This document shows positions 1 to 11,959 of a stretch of 64,000 nt of DNA, in pieces. Numbering within the stretch: the first letter of the stretch is position 1; every line of letters begins with the position of its first letter. Position numbers and translations under genes: made by a program. Origin of the DNA: Glebionis coronaria. Taxonomy: Eukaryota > Streptophyta > Magnoliopsida > Asterales > Asteraceae. The DNA lies in assembly GCA_025667525.1 (NCBI GenBank), contig CM046879.1, positions 384,919,039 to 384,983,038 of the forward strand. Direction: 5' to 3'. The notes beneath the pieces are model-generated. The model searched no databases and was not told the DNA's origin. It saw nothing but the letters and a program-made list of their open reading frames with translations.

Positions 1-995
1 GTGCTTATTTGAAATCTTTTTTATTATTAAGCTTAGTTTTGTCATTTAAAACCTTTTGCAACTTGAATCGGCACTTGAGGTGGCCTATAACTCAAAAACG
101 ACTATTTTGTCGTTTTCTATAGAGAGCTTTTGCTTATTTCAGGCTTATTTCTTGGGCTTTTTCAAAATTTCTTTTCACAGATCTCTTAAGTATCCCAAAA
201 GAAGCTTGTGTGTCAAATTAGAGCTTATGGCATTAGATTATGGCTTAATGGGCCAAAAAGCCCATTAAGAATAAGTTGTTGACAATTAAGCTGTGATAAG
301 CTCATTTTTAGCTTTTGGGCCTTTAGACTTTTGTCTTTAAAATCAAATTTTGTGTCAATTAGGTGATTTTGGGCTTATTTGGATAACTTTTTGCTTATTG
401 GGGCAAAAAGCTCAATTTTGTGGACTGTTTTTCATTTCAGCCCATTTGAAGGCCCAATAGGGGTATTTTTGTAATTTCAAGTTCATTTATGTGTTAAATA
501 GGTTAAAATAAACTAGTTTACAACTTTTTAGAAATTTTTATAAATTTTGGATTTTTAATATTATTTTATTATTATTTTATTATTAAAAATTAAATTTTAG
601 ATTTTTGCAAGTTTTTCATTTTCCTAGTTTAAATACATTTGTTAGGAATTTAAAAATTTTTAGATTAATTTTGTTGTCACTTAATTAATTTTTAGAATTA
701 TTTTAAGATTTTATAGTTTTAATCATTTTTAAATAGTTTTAATTAATTTTAAATTTTCAAAAGTAGTTTTTAATTTAGCTAAGTCATTTTAGAGGTTTAC
801 AAAGTAAAAAATCTCATTTTGGGATTTTTGTTAATAAAATTAATTTTTTGAGCTTTAATTAGCATTAGAAAATCTCATGCTATTTCTCTCTCACCTTTTT
901 TTCTCTCTCTAAAAACACTCAAATTTTATTAAGTTATCTTCCATCTAAATTTAATCCAACCAATGGATCATTGATTTTATTTTTGTTTTTGATTC
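1..995 (+). mobile_element. Left part of Gypsy-type LTR 'X', split by a LINE
   Basis: This AT-rich sequence has no credible gene. From about 480 onward it follows the same order of words as the LTRs of element C (compare 25440-25800 and 57400-57760), including the run of TTATTATTTTATT and the stretch before 'gctttaattagcatta'. The matching right part resumes at 13114, so this is one LTR interrupted by the LINE. The exact left junction is uncertain. Clear homology fades near 870, and a last short match (tttttgattct) ends at 995. The start of this LTR lies upstream of the window. Confidence 0.6.
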
Positions 996-1218
996 TACTG
1001 TTCCTGATCTATCAATACATATAAAAATCATTCACTAAACATTTCATTTGACATTTTTAAAAAAATTAGTTATCACTGTTCTGGGTTTTGATAACCGTTA
1101 CACACACAATAACACATACTGTTTATCATTCCTCGTACAATCAATCCTATCATTAATTAACCTTTTTCACTATGATTCTTCTCTTCTATTCCTCTAATTG
1201 ACTCAATATCATTGTATC

Positions 1219-3768
1219 ATGGTGAAACAAGATCCACCAAACCCTACTACTGTTCAAGTCCCACCTAGGGGCTCAGATGATGTGGTTCGTACTAAGAGGG
1301 GTAATAGGAATCGAAACAAGGAGACGGGTTTGTTTACTGGGAATACACAAAATCAGCAGGTTTCTAAACCCTCTCATGTTAGTTTCAAAAAGGGGGTTAA
1401 GAAAAACTATGGTGGGAAGGATATTGAAGGGTGTGATGTTGAGGGTGATAGTGATGCTGGTGGTTCTGTTGTGTGCTCAGAGACCCATAGTTTGGATTCG
1501 AGAAGTGTAAGTAAGGCTGCCATGGATGGTGAGGTCCCTACTGGTATTGACAATGAAATTGTAAGCCAAATTTTGAGTGAGGCTAATCATAAGAAAAGTG
1601 GTATTACTTTTTGTTCTGTAGTTAATGAGGGTATTAGTGCTAGTAATGGTAGTATCTTAGGACCTATGCATGTTCATGTTAGCGAAAACCCTGTCCTAAA
1701 TAGGATTAAGGTTAATGATGGTCCTAGGATTATTAAAAGGGGTGAAGAGTTAGTTGATGGAGGAAATAATGTCAATGCTACTTTCTCGCTTAACAATGAT
1801 GAGAAGTGGCCGAGTTTGCCTAAGAATGGAAGTGATGGTAAGAGTGGCGAAGGAAATGTGGCTAGTGTTGATACTGTTATGGGAGAAAATACTGATGCTA
1901 GGATATCTAATGCGTATTTGAAGGCGATTCAAGGTATGGTAGAGAGTACTAGTACAAATCTTAAGTTGTTTCCTGTTGATGTAAATGAGAAGGGGGGATT
2001 AGTGCTAATTTGGACCATGTTATTGAATTGGGAAGTAAGAAGTGGGTAATGACGCTTGTTGGGTATTTTGTGGGTGAGAAGATGAGTTATAGGGACATTA
2101 TGGGTCACCTAAGGAGAATGTGAAGGGGGCATGATTTTGTAGAAATGGTTACTAATGAATGTGGCTTATACTTTTTCAAATTTAAGTCGGAGGAGGGGAT
2201 GAATTTTATTTTAGAAAATGGGACATGGATGGTTAATGGTGTACCATTGTTTGTGCAAAAATGGGAACCATGTTTATGTATGGTGAAACCAGAAACTTCT
2301 AAGGTTCCATTGCGGGTTAAAATATGGAACATCCCTCTTGAGGATTGGAATAATGAAGGTATAAGTAGGATTGCTAGTTGTGTGGGTACTACAATTATCA
2401 TGGATAGAATTACGGCATCTATGTGTGATAAGGCTTATGGGAGAGCAAGTTTTGCTAGAGTGTTGATTGAGGTAGAGGCTAATAGAGGCTTGCCAGAGAG
2501 TATGCATATTACTTATGAGATTTTGGGCACATCTATGGACCTTAGAGTTGAAATCCGTGGAGGCCAATGGTTTGTTCTCATTGCAAGTGTTTGGTCACTG
2601 TTATGAATATTTTACTAAAAGAAGTGTTATTGAGACATTGAGAAAGGAAAAAGTTGTTGATAAGGGTAAGGCTGTGATTAATGAGGAGATTCAAAATGAG
2701 GAAGATGGTGAGTGGACGACTGTGGGAAATAAGAAGAATCAGGTTAATGAGGGAAGTACTTCTTATGGACAAAGGAATAAGATGGTTGATGGTTATGGCA
2801 GAGGGGGTTTCAATGGTAGCGGTAGAGGAAATACGGGTAGAGGTGGAAGGGGGGTTGGTGATCAAAGGTTTTATAAGGAAGTAAATATTCAAAGACCAAA
2901 TGTTAGGAATAATACGGTTGATGTGAATGGTAATAAGGAGAATGTTGTACCTAAGGTAAGTGGAGTTATTAGAATGGACGTTGATGAGAGTGGTATTGCG
3001 GCTGGTAAGCATAAGGATGGGAGTGTGAATAACAAGGAAGGAAATATGAAGGATGTTGTGAATGTTCAATCTGCAAATAGGTTTGCTACATAATCAAGTG
3101 AGGTGGTTGTGGACAAGGTTTTAGATTGGGAAGTTATGAGGAGTAGAATTGATATGGCGTGTGAAAAAGGGGTTCATATTTCGACTGATGAAAGAAGAAA
3201 GTGGGATGAGGAGTTGAAGTCTTATTTTGTCAAGAAGATGCAAGATGATACTAGGAAGGCCTCTTTGGATGAGCTTATGGCTAGAATTGTTGTGCTAGAT
3301 AAACAAATTCAGCATAGTAATAACTTGATAGCAATTGAGGTTAAAAATAGAGCTGATCAGAGATATAAGGCGGTTATGGTAGAGAAAGGACTTTCTGAAA
3401 ATGAAGCGTTTCAAGAGGTATATGAGGAATTGTATACTGATGAGGTGGAGAGGATTGCAGTTTTAGAGCTAAGGAAGCAATATGCTGAGGTGGAGGTTTT
3501 CATCCGTACTAAACAGGAATTTTCATTGCTTGAGTTGAATTCTTGGTCTGAGGCAAAACTTGAGTTTTATAAATTTTCTGTTGGTGTTGAAGCTTTTACG
3601 TTGGCTGCGGATTTAGCTAAGTATGGGAAACAAGATGATATGGTGGAAGATGTGGCAGTAGATTTAAGTGCTAGTGCTCAGTTTGTTGCAAGCAATGTTC
3701 CTACGAATGTTATTGATGGAGATTTGAGCCAGATGCAGGGTATGACTACACCACCCCCACCTGTTTAA
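1219..3768 (+). pseudogene. LINE ORF1, DUF4283-like RNA-binding protein, broken
   Basis: This ORF probably encodes the LINE nucleic-acid-binding ORF1 protein. The start is ATG 1219 (MVKQDPPNP). The first part is low-complexity and polar. From about 2000 to 2560 the translation reads like the plant DUF4283 domain (KKWVMTLVGYF, FILENGTWMVNGVPLF, LRVKIWNIPLEDW). A zinc-knuckle relic (CSHCKC, about 2575-2600) follows but is out of frame. A Gly/Arg-rich stretch (GRGGFNGSGRGNTGRGGRG) lies at about 2800-2860. The C-terminal third (3103-3768) is charged and probably helical. Breaks are a frameshift near 1995, a TGA near 2121, frameshifting around 2540-2610 and a TAA at 3091. ORF2 begins a few bases after the final stop, the usual compact LINE arrangement. 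Confidence 0.75.
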
Positions 3769-3772
3769 TTAT

Positions 3773-4542
3773 GTGTACGAACTTGGGGTGTGGAATGTCA
3801 AAGGGATTGGTAATTCCCTTCGACAGTTGGAAGTGAAGAATTTAATTAAGAATAATGGTATTGTTTTCATGGGAATTGTGGAGACTCAGTTGAGGAAGAA
3901 ATTTGTCAACAAGGTCTGTGATGAGGTTTTTGATTGGTGGTCGTGGGTCTCTAACATTGTGGACAGCTGTAAAGGTTGCCGTATAGTAGTGGGATGGAAC
4001 ACTAATACTGTCATTGCCAAGTTACTATCTCAGAGTAGCCAAGTTATGCATTTATTGGTTACTTTCATAAAAGACAATGTTATGATGTACGTTTCAATTG
4101 TTTATGGGGAAAATTATCTTACGCCTAGGAAGAGATTATGGAGTAATCTGATTGATCATAGTCTTGTTGTTAAGAGTAGTCCTTGGTTCATGATGGGGGA
4201 TTTTAATGTGATTTTAAGAACTAATGAAAATTCTAGTGGTGATTATCTTAGGTTTGCTGAAAGGCGGGACTTTGTCGAGTGTGTTGAGCGGTTAGATACG
4301 GAGGACATTAATATGTGTGGTATGTTTTATACTTGGGTTCAGCGTATGAGAAACCCAGAGTTTGGTGTTTTTAAGAAACTTGATAGAGTTATGGGTAACA
4401 AGCATTTTATTGACAATTATCAAGCTAGCTATGCTAATTTTACGCCATACATGTCGTCTGATCACTGTTCTGCTGTTCTATGCATTCCTGAGGTTCATAT
4501 GTTTAAGTCTAAGGCTTTTCGTTTTACTAATTTCTTAGCTGA
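3773..4542 (+). pseudogene. LINE ORF2 part 1: APE-type endonuclease
   Basis: This is the N-terminal apurinic-like endonuclease of LINE ORF2, which nicks target DNA so that reverse transcription can start there. Visible motifs in order are WNVKGIGN, FMGIVETQL (the Glu of the active site), PWFMMGDFNVIL, FKKLDRVMGN and MSSDHC (Asp-His pair near the C-terminus). The reading frame is open up to residue ~258, where it runs straight into the LTR of element E at 4543. The same protein resumes after 9030: KAFRFTNFLAD on the left, then KEFQDVRKGG-like codons on the right. Confidence 0.85.
4538..4542. repeat. Target-site duplication of element E (GCTGA), partner 9031-9035
   Basis: GCTGA occurs directly before TGTTGGG at 4543 and again directly after CCAACA at 9030. 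Removing 4543-9035 rejoins the LINE reading frame, which confirms the insertion boundaries. Confidence 0.9.
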
Positions 4543-5305
4543 TGTTGGGTCAATTCAGTGCCTGATTTGTCCCTTGCACATGATTTGGATGTAAAGTATC
4601 CTAAGTAGTGTCAGTCACTGAACTCACGTATGTTATAAGTTCAGTGTGTCATTCTTTAGAGTTCTTTAGAGTCTACGAGATAGACTCGTCATTAGCTGAG
4701 GCGGATCTCAGTAAGTGTGCAAAAAATCAAGGATGATGGAGTTAGTAAGTGATGACATAATAGCTTACTAACTCCTCAAGATTATTACTGATTACAAGAC
4801 CTAAAGATGTTAAGAAGACCTGAAGAAGTGTCTTATGTATTAGTGGGAACAAGTCTTATTAGCAATGAAGACAAAGAGGATGACTTTGTCAAAGGTGCAA
4901 AAAGGAAGACTACAAAGTATAAGGTGGTTACTTGTATTTTGTTAAAGCTTCTCAAGGAAGCTTCACACTCCCACTATATATATGTGGTACTTGTAATAGA
5001 ATAGTTAATGATTCCCACCACAGAAAACACACATGTAATACTTTAGTAGATAGGGTTTCATCCTCCCATGGTTGCATAAGCTTAGCTAGCTATGAACATG
5101 GGAGTTTAGTTTGTCATTCATCGCTCGGTTGTTATTCAGCAAACAACCGGGCAAGTCTTGTATATTTGTTGATTCATTATTAATAAGATATACATACGAT
5201 GAAAAGTACAAGCTTTGTTATTAGTTAGTGAATTGGTTTAATTGTGCAAATGTTTTTCATTTATTCTTATTGATTCTATGTTTGCACAAGTATCGTGGAC
5301 CAACA
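4543..5305 (+). repeat. Element E 5' LTR
   Basis: It begins TGTTGGGTCAATTCAG and ends GTGGACCAACA, with TGTTGG/CCAACA inverted termini. It matches 8270-9030 along its whole length. A TATA-like run (tatatatatg, around 4975-4984) lies in mid-LTR and could be the promoter. The repeated short open frames inside both LTRs are by-products of the duplication and show no known domain. Confidence 0.92.
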
Positions 5306-5307
5306 AT

Positions 5308-5320
5308 TGGTATCAGAGTG
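5308..5320 (+). promoter_or_regulatory. Primer-binding site of E (initiator tRNA-Met type)
   Basis: TGGTATCAGAGTG lies two bases after the 5' LTR. The standard plant Copia primer site is TGGTATCAGAGC, so only the last positions deviate. Confidence 0.85.
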
Positions 5321-8256
5321 GGTTGGATGAATTTACTATCCAGATCCGTTCAGTATATGACTGCTAATAACATATTTAGATCGTCAAATTTCAGTGTTGA
5401 TTATAAAAAAAACGGCTACTGCTAATGTAGTCTATACAGTTTTTAAAGGGGAAATTATACACTGCTATTTGATCTACCTACCCACTACCACCTAAAATCT
5501 TATCCTATACTCCTCACCCCACCGTCCTTACCAAACAAATCTCCCCACCACTAAAAACAAATTCACCGTCAAAAAAAATTTACATCGCACCCACCGTCAC
5601 TTTTAACCTATCATATAATCCCACCTTCACACACATCTACAAAAATCCCAAATCCTCACCATCACTCACTTTTATTAAAAAAGAACACCAACAGATCTAA
5701 AACTTTCATATACTTCAACAAAAAATCCCAAATCCAAACCGGGACTCACAAATCACGTTTCTAACACACAATACCCAGATCTATTATCACCATCATATTC
5801 ACATCGTTATAAACAAACCAAGAAAATTCGAGATCTTAATGAAGGATAAATTCTTTTCTAGTGGCCACAGGACGGAATTTAATCTTAAAAGTAGAAGATG
5901 AGTTTCGTGGTGAATTATTGTTCGATTAGTGATGTTGTAAGATGGATATAATATGGTGTTTAGTGGAAGTAATTAGGTGTGTTTAAATGATGATAAAACC
6001 AGTTGGTAGATGAGGAAGAATTAAAAAGGATTCGCTGGAGATGCTTATAAAAGTAGTCGGTTTGGATTGCTTGGTGATACAAATACTTTGTTCTATGTTG
6101 AAGCTAAAAGCTAGTGAAACAAAAGGCTGTTGAACAAAAAAGAGGGGCGCTGGTAGCTGATAAAATCAGCTGAATTTTGTTCATCAGATTGTCAGTATAT
6201 GAGTAAGAAGTTCATGGGCTGATAAGGTTTTATATAGTGTAGAACGATGCACCCTGGTCAAGTGTGCCTAGAAAATCCACCAGCGCACCAGCTGAACGTC
6301 TTTAAGTCAGGGTCATTGAGGTGATATAAACAAAATTTATTTCAGAACTGATTAAAAATCAGTAAGAAGACATGTTGTTGACGTTGTTTTTGTTAAGAAT
6401 CTGTGCGATGAGAGGTTTTGATAAAATCAGTTGAGATGTGTGGTTATAGGCATGGCATCTCATTCATCAGGTGTATCATGGCAATGAAGAAGGGAGCTGA
6501 GAAATGAGTCCAAAAGGACATAACGATGTTATAAAATAAAGCTGTGATTGTGGGACTTTCAGCTCTGTTCGGAAGAACAGCTGAAGTGAAATAAATATGG
6601 TTGTGATTATTAGTGATGATTATAAAATGGAAGCTGATGAAATGATAATGTTGAAAAGGCTGGACCTTGAAAGCTACAGTCCTCTGAACCTATGACTTGA
6701 ACCCCCCGAGGTGTAATAACAGTGAACTAGGTCACTGAGTAGATGAACCGCCAGGGTCCCTGAACCCCTAGCCTCCCTGAACCCCCAGCTCACTGAACCC
6801 CCAGTCAGAGATCTATACTCGCTGGACTATGAACTGCTGAACCCTCCAACAGCGACCCCTGTCATGTATCCCATGTCACAGCTGAAACCTCTTCATCAGC
6901 GACCCCTGCATTTTAAACCCCTACTTAAGTGATCCATGTGATGAATCCTTGTCACTAAACCCCTGTCATGGACCCCTATCCTTAACCTTTCTCTTTGGAC
7001 CCCTGTCCCCAAGTCCATAAATCCTCTGTATCTGAACCACCAGCAGCTCTGAACCTTCAGCTGCTAAGCATTATAACTGGCTGATGAAGACTTTTGACTG
7101 TGATAAAAATACAGCCCATGGGCATTCAGCCGCAGACCACAGCTGTTGATTTCACATCCAACTAAACGCACAACCACACAGCCATCACATACACTGTGAT
7201 TGATGAAGAAGCTGATAAAAATAATAAATAAAAAAAATCAGCTTAACAAGGATTCGCTGGCAAGATGACCAGCTGATCAAGATGCTATCTTCAGAGCCTT
7301 TAGCTGTTGAATTCAGCTGTTGAAGGACTTAGTCACTCGGGAATTTTTTTCTCACACGAATATAATGAAAGAAGATATGTTCACAGCCTCCCTCCCCTCC
7401 CCAGTAGTTGTCACCCTCCCCCACCGTTGTAACTCCATCCGTTGTAACCCCAGCCATAGAGTTTTTGAGAGACCAGGCTGTGTTACAGGGAATTGGTGAA
7501 ACATTGATTATAAGGGGTTTGATATCATCAGGGTTAGATAACATCAGGCATTTGATAGGAGATGAAATTCAGGGGAAGTTGTATTTCAGGCGAGATGAAG
7601 ACCATCACGCTATGATTGTGTACTAGTATGTAGCCGGTCAAAAGTTGCTTGGTTCCCTAGCAAATTTTGAGGGGGAGAGGAACGAGGAACGAGGACAGAG
7701 GTAAACTTGTGTTTATGTGAAGAAACATCAAGTTTACTTACGCTACATACATACTATCATACACAACACACAACCTTCAGGGACTTAGAATGTTTACATT
7801 TGGCTAATTGAGCAAAGTCACTGAAGATGGGTTACTGAACAAGTTGCATTGTCTGATCTTTTATGGTTGATGTGTCAACCATTGACCACACTTCTCTGAT
7901 TGTAGGTAAATGAACTCGTGATCTACATTGGATATAATATGCTACTTTAATATATGCTAGGGTGAAGCATATGGTCTTTATGGTAAAGCATATAATATAC
8001 TTCACTGATGAACTAAGCTGAAGTTACCTTTATGAGTTATATATAAGCATCAGGGAATTGGTACAAGTGTTTCTCAAATACAAGATCAGACATTGCAGTT
8101 CAGTAACAACTACAACAGGTACAAGACGATACAAGTTAGCGGATGACTTCAACTAGTAAAGCTAGTTATTCTTGGTATTAATTGTTGTAATATAGCAGGT
8201 AAGAAGAAGCCTTTATGCTCACTTACTGCTATTTAACTTAGGCTACTTTTCTATCC
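5321..8256 (+). other. Non-coding interior of element E
   Basis: There is no recognisable gag, protease, integrase or RT. The region starts with C-rich, T-poor sequence (5460-5830). It continues with sequence rich in GCTGA/TCAGC words (6050-6660), then a degenerate repeat of the type CTGAACCCC / GACCCCTGTC (about 6690-7050). It ends with an ordinary AT-rich tract. The longest open frame (7408-7626, 72 codons) matches nothing I know. A second polypurine-like run (ttttgagggggagag) lies near 7665. The stretch could be captured host DNA or a decayed coding region. Confidence 0.6.
6690..7050 (+). repeat. Degenerate CTGAACCCC / GACCCCTGTC repeats in E
   Basis: About fifteen variants of the short C-rich words ctgaacccc, aacccctg and gacccctgtc are spread over ~360 bp, separated by irregular spacers with AGCTGA words. 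They are too degenerate to give a fixed period by eye. Confidence 0.5.
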
Positions 8257-8269
8257 AAATAGGGGAGAT
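8257..8269 (+). promoter_or_regulatory. Polypurine tract of element E
   Basis: AAATAGGGGAGAT directly precedes TGTTGG of the 3' LTR, the normal position and composition of a plant Copia plus-strand primer. Confidence 0.85.
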
Positions 8270-9030
8270 TGTTGGGTCAATTCAATGCCTGATTTGTCCC
8301 TTGCACAGGATTTGGATGTGAAGTATCCTAAGTAGTGTTAGTCACTGAACTTACGTATGTTATAAGTTCAGTGTGTCATTCTTTATAGTTCTTTAGAGTC
8401 TACGAGATAGACTCGTCATTAGCTGAGGCGGATCTCAGTAAGTTTGCAAAGAATCAAGGATGATGGAGTTAGTAAGTGATGACATAATACCTTACTAACT
8501 CCTCAAGACTATTACTAATTACAAGACCTAAAGATGTTAAGAAGACCTGAAGAAATGTCTTATGAATTAGTGGGAACAAGTCTTATTAGCAATGAAGACA
8601 AAGAGGATGACTTTGTCAAAGGTGCAAAAAGGAAGACTACAAAGTATAAGGTGGTTACTTGTATTTTGGTAAAGCTTCTCAAGGAAGCTTCACACTCCTA
8701 CTATATATGTGGTACTTGTACTAGAATAGTTAATGATTCCCACCACAGAAAACACACATGTAATACTTTAGTGGATAGAGTTTCATCCTCCTATGGTTGC
8801 ATAAGCTTAGCTAGCTATGAACATGGGAGTTTAGTTTGTCATTCATCGCCCAGTTGTTATTCCGCAAACAACCGGGCAAGTCTTGTATATTTGTTGATTC
8901 ATTATTAATAAGATATACATACGATGAAAAGTACAAGCTTTTTTATTAGTTAGTCAATTGGTTTAATTGTGCAAATGTTCTTCATTTATTCTTATTGATT
9001 CTATGTTTGCACAAGTATCATGGACCAACA
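8270..9030 (+). repeat. Element E 3' LTR
   Basis: Same termini as the 5' LTR (TGTTGG...CCAACA), with about 26 base differences and a 2-bp shorter TA run. It is followed by the GCTGA duplication and then the continuing LINE ORF2. Confidence 0.92.
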
Positions 9031-10743
9031 GCTGATAAGGAGTTTCAGGATGTAAGGAAGGGTGGAAGATAGATGTTAAGGGTTTTGCTATGTTTAGATT
9101 TATTAAGAGACTTAAGAATATGAAGAGGGGTTTGAGATTGATTAATAAAAAGAATGGTAATGTTTTTGAGAAGGTTAAGGAGTGGAAGGATAAGCTTGAA
9201 GGGATTCAAATTTCATTAGATAAAGATCCAAATAATACTATGTTGTGTGATGAAGAGAAGACTTGTGTTAGAGAATATAGAGATGTTATTCTTGATGAAG
9301 AGAAAGTTCTTAAGCAGAAAACTAAAATAGAATGGCTAAAAGAGGGTGACTCAAATAGTGCTTATTTTCATAATGTCATAAGGGGAAGGGTGAGCCGTAA
9401 TAGAATTCAAGTCCTTTATGATGATGATGGTAACACATGTTATGCTGACAAGGTTGCTGACATGTTTGTAAAACATTTTAGCTCTTTTCATGGTAAGTGT
9501 GATGATGTTATTCCCATTGAAGACCATGCGAGTCTGTTTATGAAGAAATTGGATGTTGAGATGTCAGTTAATCTCATCAAGCCAGTTTCTAATGTGGAGA
9601 TTAAGGAAGCATTGTTCAACATTGAGGATAATAAAGCTTTGGGTCCTGATGGCTTTACCTAAAAGTTTTTCAAAGCAGCTTGGAATGTGGTGGGTGATGA
9701 TATGTGTGTTGATGTTAAGGAGTTTTTCACTAGTGGAAAGCTTCTTGGCCAGGTTAATACTAATCTTATTTCTCTTATTCCTAAGATTGCCTCCCCTTAT
9801 AAAGTCACTGACTATAGACCTATTTCGTGTTGTAATGTTGTCTATAAGACCATTAGCAAAGTGATCACTAATAGAATTAAGGTTGTCCTTGGCGATTTAG
9901 TTGATGTCAATCAAAGTGCTTTCATACCGGGTAGATTAATTAGTGACAATATATTACTTGCCCAAGAGTTTATGAAAGGTTACAATTGGGATATGGGGTT
10001 TACTAATTGTGCCTTTAAGATTGATATTAAAAAAGCTTATGACAAAGTGAGTTGGGAATTTTTGGAATTTTGTCTTTAAAGCTTTGGTTTTCATCTAGTG
10101 ATGATTCATGGGATTATGGTTTGTTTGAAAACTGCTTCTTTCTCGGTTTTTGTTAATGGTGAGACCCATGGATTCTTTAAAGCTAAAAGAGGTCTTAGGA
10201 AAGGTGACCCAATTTCACCATACTTGTTTACGCTTGTTATGGAAGTTTTAAATCTTATAGTTAAAAGACAAATTATGAGGGATAGGAGATTTAAGTATCA
10301 TTCGGGCTGTCAAGTCTTGAAAATCTCTAGCTTGTTTTTTGCTGATGACCTTTTGATGTTATGCCATGCTGATTTATTTTCGGCTTCCATTATTAGACGT
10401 GGTCTGGATGAGTTTACAATGTCTTCTGGTCTGTTTCCTAGTATGGCTAAAATCAATGTGTTTTTTTGTAATACGCCTAGTGAGATTAAAGATGAGATTA
10501 AGATGGTTATGCCCTTTTCTGGAAGGCACGTTGCCTATTAGGTATTTGGGTGTTCCATTAGTGTCTAAGAGAACAACTAAGAAGGACTGTAGTTTTCTTC
10601 TGGAGGTATTGCAAAATATGATCAATAGTTGGAAGAATAGAAGTTTATCTTTCGCTGGTAGGCTTCAACTGATTACTTCTATTATGTCTTCTATGACAGT
10701 TTATTGGGGGTTCGTTATTTATTTTACCTTTAGATATTTCTGA
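9031..10743 (+). pseudogene. LINE ORF2 part 2: reverse transcriptase
   Basis: RT domain of the L1-type LINE. Landmarks in order are KIEWLKEGDSNSAYFH (pre-RT linker), NKALGPDGFT, NLISLIPKI, YRPISCCNVVYKTISKVI, QSAFIPGRLISDNILLAQE, FKIDIKKAYDKVSW (first catalytic Asp), RGLRKGDPISPYLF, LFFADDLLML (the catalytic FADD, intact) and RYLGVPLVSKR. One frame runs from 9090 to 10541 with stops at 9660 and 10077. A frameshift near 10530 moves RYLGVPL and the SLSFAGRLQLI segment to another frame ending at 10743. The core residues survive, but the ORF cannot be translated whole. Confidence 0.9.
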
Positions 10744-11959
10744 TGATATTGATAACTTTCTTTCTAATTTTTATGGGGTAACAAGGAGAAGGTTGGGGCT
10801 AAAGTGAGTGTGAAGTGGGTTGATGTTTGTGTTCCTAAAAGTCAAGGGGTCTTGGGCTCAAATCTATGCACAGTTAGAATAACGCCCTTATGACCAAGCA
10901 TTTATGGAACATTCTTAGCAATAAAGACTCCATATGGGTTAATGAGCTAGGATTCATAAGCCTAAAGGAAAAAAATATATGGGATATTAAGTCTATAAGA
11001 AGCATGTCTTGGTGTTGGAGACATTTCTTAGCTCTTAGAGATATGATAAAGGATTTTGTGTTTGTAAAACTTGGAATGGGAAATCATGTAATGGTTGGTT
11101 TGATAGATGGCACACTAAGGGTCCTCTTAGTAAACTGATTAATGCTAGAATGATAGATTTGGCTGGTTTTTCCATTAACAGCAAGGCTGTTGATCTCATC
11201 AATAATGGTGTTTGGGTTTGGCCAGCAAATTGGAATGGTGTTTTAAGAGATGTTTTTGATGTTCCTGTCCCTGTTTTAGATAATAGTAAGAGGGACATTA
11301 CTAATTGGTGTAATAAGGGTTGTTTTGAAAAGATATTTAGTCCTACGGAGGTGTGGAGCGCTTTAAAGGCTGAGCAGCCAGAGGTTATTTGGTATAGACA
11401 TGTATGGTTTACTCAATGTATTCCTAGGCATGCTTTCATTACATGGCTTGCTATTAAAGAAAGACTAAAAACTGGTGATAGGTTAGCTAAATGGTTTAAC
11501 GATGGTGATGTATCTTGTTTCTTATGTGGTTACAAAATTGAATCCCATAGCCATGTGTTCTTTACTTGTAGTTTTTCTAAGAGGTTATGGGAAAGGCTTA
11601 AACCTGTGGCGCTTATGGATAATATTAGTAAGGTTTGGCCTTGTGTTATTTCTGGTCTGGTGAGTAATCCTGCTAAGAACAATGTTTGTAGTGTTATTTA
11701 GAGACTCTTGTTTGGAGCTTGTATTTACTTCTAATGGCAGGAAAGAAATAACAGAAGGATTGGTATGAAGCATAGGGATATCGCTGTGTTAGTTAAGATG
11801 GTCATTGATACTGTTAGACTTAGGTTACTAGGTTTGACTATGAAGCCGTCTGCTAATGTGGTTAAAGCTGATGTTATATGGAATATTAAGCTATGTAATG
11901 ATAGAAACCCTGGTATTAGAGTTGCTTTTGAGCTTACGGATTATCCGAAGTCTTTATGA
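10744..11959 (+). pseudogene. LINE ORF2 part 3: linker and zf-RVT C-terminus
   Basis: This is the C-terminal part of ORF2. The 10744-11140 linker is heavily frameshifted but shows HLWNILSNKDSIW and MSWCWRHFLALRDMI, as in plant L1 proteins. The 11150-11701 segment contains the reverse-transcriptase zinc-binding region: WYRHVWFTQCIPRHAFITW, ERLKTGDRLAKW, then SCFLCGYKIESHSHVFFTC with the Cys/His ligands visible. After a TAG at 11699 the usual terminal WQERNNRR motif and a short tail follow. There are several frame changes, so this is a pseudogene. Confidence 0.85.

Larger units (their letters stand above)
4543..9030 (+). mobile_element. Element E: non-coding Copia-like LTR retrotransposon
   Basis: A 4488-bp element with two nearly identical LTRs (763 and 761 bp, ends TGTTGG and CCAACA). 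It has an initiator-tRNA-Met-type primer site just inside the 5' LTR, a polypurine tract just before the 3' LTR, and a 5-bp duplication GCTGA. The 2.96-kb interior has no gag or pol similarity that I can recognise, so it would have to be mobilised by proteins from another element. By eye the LTRs differ by about 26 substitutions and one 2-bp indel. LTR orientation is plus, the same as the host LINE. Confidence 0.9.

Noticed and set aside
4807..5183. ORFs in the LTRs of E (again at 8534-8908)
   Set aside because: They lie wholly within the LTR and recur because of the duplication. Frames differ between copies through a 2-bp indel.
7408..7626. Candidate small gene inside element E
   Set aside because: 72 codons with no recognisable domain, an overlapping open frame on the other strand and no start context; too weak.
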